A stretch of DNA of 25,406 nt from Spirochaetaceae bacterium (GTDB taxonomy: Bacteria > Spirochaetota > Spirochaetia > DSM-27196 > SKKC01), in assembly GCA_003554375.1 (NCBI GenBank), contig PWGF01000177.1, forward strand, positions 1 to 25,406, written 5' to 3'. The notes beneath the pieces were generated by a model. That model worked only from the letters and a program-made list of their open reading frames with translations, did no database searches and was not told the DNA's origin. This document shows, piece after piece, positions 22,970-25,406 of the stretch. The position numbers and the translations under genes are program-made. How positions within the stretch are numbered: position 1 is the stretch's first letter; each line of letters begins with the position of its first letter.

Positions 22970-23581
22970 GTGCAGAGCCAACACGAGTCCAACACGCACG
23001 ACACGGACACCGAAAGCCCCGCAGCGCTCGAACTGTCGGACGTGGTGATCGTCGAGCGTGTTCTCGCAGGAGAAGTGGAGCTGTTTCGCATTTTGGTCGA
23101 CCGCTATCAACGTCCGGTCTACCGCCTGGGGTTTCGATTCTTCCGGGCAGTAGAAGACGTCGAAGACTACGTACAGGATGTCTTTCTCAAGGCGTATCTT
23201 CGTCTTTCTCAGTTCTGCCGTCGGGGACGGTTCTACTCCTGGCTCATGCGAATCGCGTACACACACGGGATCGACCGATCGGGAAGGAAGAAATCCCTCG
23301 TAACGACGGAGTATCTCGATTCGCCGGATCCCCGACAGGGTACAGAGGAGACCGCGCTTCGCTCGCTCGCCCGGGAGGAGCTGCGGGCTGCAGTTGCGGA
23401 CCTTCCCCAGCCGGCCGGCGCGTGCGTAGATCTCTTCTTCTTCTTCGAGCTCACCCACAAAGAAGTCAGTCGGATCGTCGGGATCCGCGTGAATACCGTG
23501 AAATCCCACATCTGCCGGGCGAAGCGACGCTTACGCGAGCGACTCGCAAACACCCAAGCGGAGGCATACTATGAAGTGTGA
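22970..23581 (+). CDS. ECF-type RNA polymerase sigma factor
   Basis: This 203-residue protein has sigma region 2 at about residues 27-105 (ELFRILVDRYQRPVYRL, DVEDYVQDVFLKAYLRL, FYSWLMRIA). Sigma region 4 is near the C-terminus: LTHKEVSRIVGIRVNTVKSHICRAKRRLRERL, a helix-turn-helix, given here in fragments HKEVSRIVGI and NTVKSHICRAKRRL. It has no region 3 and so is an ECF (group 4) sigma. It directs RNA polymerase to a specific regulon when released from its anti-sigma factor. The start is GTG at 22970, with GAGGGAG nine bases upstream overlapping the previous stop. The N-terminal 25 residues are polar and dispensable-looking. It overlaps the anti-sigma gene by 11 bases, the classic arrangement for stoichiometric synthesis. 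Confidence 0.95.
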   Translation: MQSQHESNTHDTDTESPAALELSDVVIVERVLAGEVELFRILVDRYQRPVYRLGFRFFRAVEDVEDYVQDVFLKAYLRLSQFCRRGRFYSWLMRIAYTHGIDRSGRKKSLVTTEYLDSPDPRQGTEETALRSLAREELRAAVADLPQPAGACVDLFFFFELTHKEVSRIVGIRVNTVKSHICRAKRRLRERLANTQAEAYYEV

Positions 23582-24143
23582 GCAGGCTATGGAGGCCATT
23601 CTCCGACTCGATAACGGCGCCGAACCCGATGCAACAACACAGGGACACCTTAGCAACTGCCCCCGTTGTAGGGCGGAGTACTCTCAACTTCGGCGCGCGC
23701 TCGACGGCCTAACGAAGTCCCTCGAGAACGCTTCCGATGTTTCCGCGCCGGATGACTTGCATCGGCGAAAGCAGGTTGCCGACCGTATAATGAGTGCGGT
23801 CCGCGCCGAAGCCGAACGCGTAGCCGCCCGGCAGACGGATTCGGGCTCGCAACTCCGACGCCAAACCGCCCCAGCAAGCCAGAATCTGGCCGGCGGCACC
23901 GGTTGGATTGCCTACAGCACGTGGATTTCAGTCGGCGTTCTCCTACTTCTAGGGATAATCGTGCTTCCCTATACCGAGGGATTTCTCTTCCTTCGCGGCG
24001 TGATGGAACGGGACCTGGACGCACCCCTCGCCCTGACTCTCGGGCTTGTCATGAGTGGGTATTGGGCGCTTTTCATTGGAACCCATATAGCCGATTTGCG
24101 GCGGCGTCTGCGGCGCTTACACCGCGCGTTCTCCCGTGCGTAG
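23571..24143 (+). CDS. Membrane-bound zinc-finger anti-sigma factor
   Basis: This 190-residue protein starts inside the 3' end of the sigma gene. Its N-terminal cytoplasmic domain has the zinc-binding anti-sigma pattern: Cys3, then GHLSNCPRC with His26, Cys30 and Cys33. This fold wraps the cognate ECF sigma and keeps it inactive. A long polar linker leads to two membrane helices (WISVGVLLLLGIIVLP and LALTLGLVMSGYWALFIG) and an Arg-rich cytoplasmic tail. The two-helix topology leaves only a short external loop, so the signal is probably sensed in or near the membrane, perhaps with the small membrane protein encoded two genes upstream. Release could be proteolytic or redox-dependent through the zinc site; the sequence does not decide. 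Confidence 0.92.
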   Translation: MKCEQAMEAILRLDNGAEPDATTQGHLSNCPRCRAEYSQLRRALDGLTKSLENASDVSAPDDLHRRKQVADRIMSAVRAEAERVAARQTDSGSQLRRQTAPASQNLAGGTGWIAYSTWISVGVLLLLGIIVLPYTEGFLFLRGVMERDLDAPLALTLGLVMSGYWALFIGTHIADLRRRLRRLHRAFSRA

Positions 24144-24249
24144 GGGGCAAACACAAACCTCAGAAGCGCCATTTTTCGGACGGACGTAACGTTAATTTCG
24201 CTCTTTGGCACTACCGAAACATGGAAGTTCTTATAGTTCACCGTTCTGT

Positions 24250-24304
24250 CCAATAGTGTTGTTTCATCCGACATTTACGCTATATCTGTAGATTTCACTA
24301 TTGG
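24250..24304. promoter_or_regulatory. Inverted repeat CCAATAGTG/CACTATTGG upstream of the second radical SAM gene
   Basis: Perfect 9-base arms at 24250-24258 and 24296-24304 flank a 37-base AT-rich segment. A TTGTTT (24259-24264) and a TATATC (24281-24286), 16 bases apart, lie between the arms and could be a promoter enclosed by operators. The 24144-24380 spacer is visibly more AT-rich than its neighbours. Confidence 0.5.
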
Positions 24305-24313
24305 TGCTGCCAC

Positions 24314-24343
24314 TTGATTCTCTGTCGGAAGCATAAGTATCCT
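24314..24343 (+). promoter_or_regulatory. Predicted promoter of the second radical SAM gene
   Basis: TTGATT (24314-24319) and TATCCT (24338-24343) are 18 bases apart, giving a leader of about 30 bases. The -35 element lies inside an imperfect 15-base direct repeat (24309-24323) whose second copy is at codons 3-8 of the gene (24389-24403). Confidence 0.4.
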
Positions 24344-24380
24344 TTCCTTGGTACTACCAACGTTGGCAGGGGGAATCACG

Positions 24381-25406
24381 ATGAGTAAGCCACTTGATTT
24401 TCTCGACGCGATTTGGAAAAACGGTGCCACGGAAGCGCTCGACGCCGTAATACAGATCAAGCCTGTACGGAAGAGATTGCTAAGACGGATCGATCGCCGA
24501 CTGACACGAAGCTTCGCTGCAGTCAACCACCGACGCATGCCTTTGCGCGTACAGGAGATGCGTAAGCGCGCCATAATGAACTTGCTCCACTCGATCGACC
24601 GGGGGATCGAACGAGGCTATGTCGGCTCCGGGGTACGGAAACGAGTTCTCTCCAGTTTCGTCGGCAACGTGCTCAGCGACGAGCACGAGCGGATGCGCCC
24701 ATTCCGAGAGCAACACGGATTCAACCCTCCCACATTCCTCACCATCAGCCCAACCAAGCGCTGCAACCTGAAGTGTACCGGCTGCTACGCCGGAAGCTCT
24801 GCCGCCAACAAGAGCACTCTGGACTATGACGTGTTCACGAGGATCATCAACGAAAAGCGCGAAGAGTGGGGGTCGCACTTCACCGTCATATCCGGCGGCG
24901 AGCCGTTGATGTACAGGAGCAAGGGGAGAAGCTTGCTTGATGTCGTAGAGGAGCACCCCGACAACTACTTCATGATGTACACCAACGGCACGCTCATTAC
25001 CGACCAGGTGGCACGACGCATGGCCGAGCTCGGAAACATCACCCCGGCCATTTCCGTGGAAGGCTGGGAAGCGGACACCGACGGCCGACGGGGCAAAGGC
25101 GTGTTTCAGAAGACCATGGACGCGATGGCGAATCTGCGTCGCCACGGCGTGCCGTTTGGCATTTCGGTCACCGCCACCAAAGAGAATGCGGAGACGGTCA
25201 TCTCTAACGAGTTCATGGACTACATGTTCGACGAGCAGGGGGCAATCTACGGTTGGATATTCCACTACATGCCGATTGGCCGAAGCTACACGGTCGACCT
25301 CATGGTAAAGCCCGAGCAGCGCAAGTGGATGCTCGAGCAGGAGTTGGATCTGATCTACAAACACGATCGATTCCTGATCGATTTCTGGAATGGCGGGCCC
25401 ATGTCC
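24381..25406 (+). CDS. Radical SAM protein (C-terminus beyond the window)
   Basis: Reading from the ATG at 24381, preceded by AGGGGGA, 342 codons are open to the right edge. After a basic helical N-terminal domain of about 115 residues, SPTKRCNLKCTGCY gives the radical SAM cysteines at 128, 132 and 135. ISGGEP (171-175 region) provides the SAM-binding GGE, and YTNGTLI plus ITPAISVEG follow the normal barrel order. The core resembles radical SAM/SPASM enzymes, which usually add auxiliary Fe-S clusters in the C-terminal part, here cut off. The long N-terminal helical extension is unusual for peptide-modifying members. The gene is downstream of the sigma/anti-sigma pair but has its own predicted promoter. 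The substrate is unknown. Confidence 0.9.
   Translation, partial: MSKPLDFLDAIWKNGATEALDAVIQIKPVRKRLLRRIDRRLTRSFAAVNHRRMPLRVQEMRKRAIMNLLHSIDRGIERGYVGSGVRKRVLSSFVGNVLSDEHERMRPFREQHGFNPPTFLTISPTKRCNLKCTGCYAGSSAANKSTLDYDVFTRIINEKREEWGSHFTVISGGEPLMYRSKGRSLLDVVEEHPDNYFMMYTNGTLITDQVARRMAELGNITPAISVEGWEADTDGRRGKGVFQKTMDAMANLRRHGVPFGISVTATKENAETVISNEFMDYMFDEQGAIYGWIFHYMPIGRSYTVDLMVKPEQRKWMLEQELDLIYKHDRFLIDFWNGGPMS

Noticed and set aside
22522..23574. 350-codon plus-strand frame across the small membrane protein and sigma factor genes
   Set aside because: It is frame-shifted relative to two recognisable proteins, low in hydrophobic structure, Ser/Arg-rich and without a ribosome-binding site.
24480..25364. 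294-codon minus-strand frame opposite the second radical SAM gene
   Set aside because: The plus strand has the CxxxCxxC and GGEP radical SAM motifs in order; the antisense product is His/Val-rich without any motif.
1..25406. tRNA, rRNA, insertion sequences or phage genes
   Set aside because: No cloverleaf-like sequence, rRNA motifs, transposase or integrase motifs or terminal inverted repeats were recognised on reading both strands.

Overview
The window looks like a chromosomal stretch from a free-living, fairly GC-rich bacterium, most likely a spirochaete (Spirochaetota). The reasons are the TIGR03546/TIGR03545 membrane-protein pair, a 7TMR-DISM class III cyclase, and a sugar-binding protein of the kind common in free-living spirochaetes. 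The phylum is inferred from gene families only. I see no rRNA, tRNA, CRISPR array, prophage or insertion sequence.

Region 1 (1-10861) is a carbohydrate-uptake and catabolism block. A minus-strand operon runs leftward from 6558 off the left edge: sugar-binding lipoprotein or periplasmic protein, two-domain ABC ATPase, RbsC-like permease, a D-tagatose 3-epimerase-like TIM barrel, a second TIM-barrel isomerase/epimerase, and a partial Gfo/Idh/MocA oxidoreductase. An inverted repeat plus tandem half sites sit on its promoter, and a strong hairpin separates the binding protein from the ATPase. A third epimerase (6927-7802, minus) is divergent from a GntR-headed, LacI-bodied repressor (8241-9320, plus). 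A GH4 glycosidase (9380-10861, minus) follows. Transporter, oxidoreductase, three epimerases and an NAD-dependent GH4 enzyme fit uptake of a glycoside or unusual sugar and processing through keto-sugar intermediates. The substrate cannot be read from sequence.

Region 2 (about 10862-13029) is less ordered. It holds an N-terminally truncated aldo/keto reductase with two 4Fe-4S motifs, GC palindromes, a membrane-anchored transglutaminase-like protein, and a GC-rich tandem-repeat patch.

Region 3 (13030-20516) is envelope and signalling. It contains a 7TMR-DISM adenylate cyclase (minus), the divergent TIGR03546/TIGR03545 pair (the latter with an AsmA-like N-terminal region), a stand-alone AMMECR1 protein, and a membrane-anchored polysaccharide deacetylase. 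Several promoters here lie so close to start codons that leaderless or near-leaderless mRNAs are predicted.

Region 4 (20834-25406) runs rightward: a B12-binding radical SAM protein (DUF4070 type, the wider group that includes lipid-modifying enzymes), a small two-helix membrane protein, an ECF sigma factor, its overlapping zinc anti-sigma factor, an AT-rich intergenic region with paired repeats, and the first 342 codons of a second radical SAM protein. The combination suggests an envelope-stress-controlled or membrane-modification locus; this is inference.
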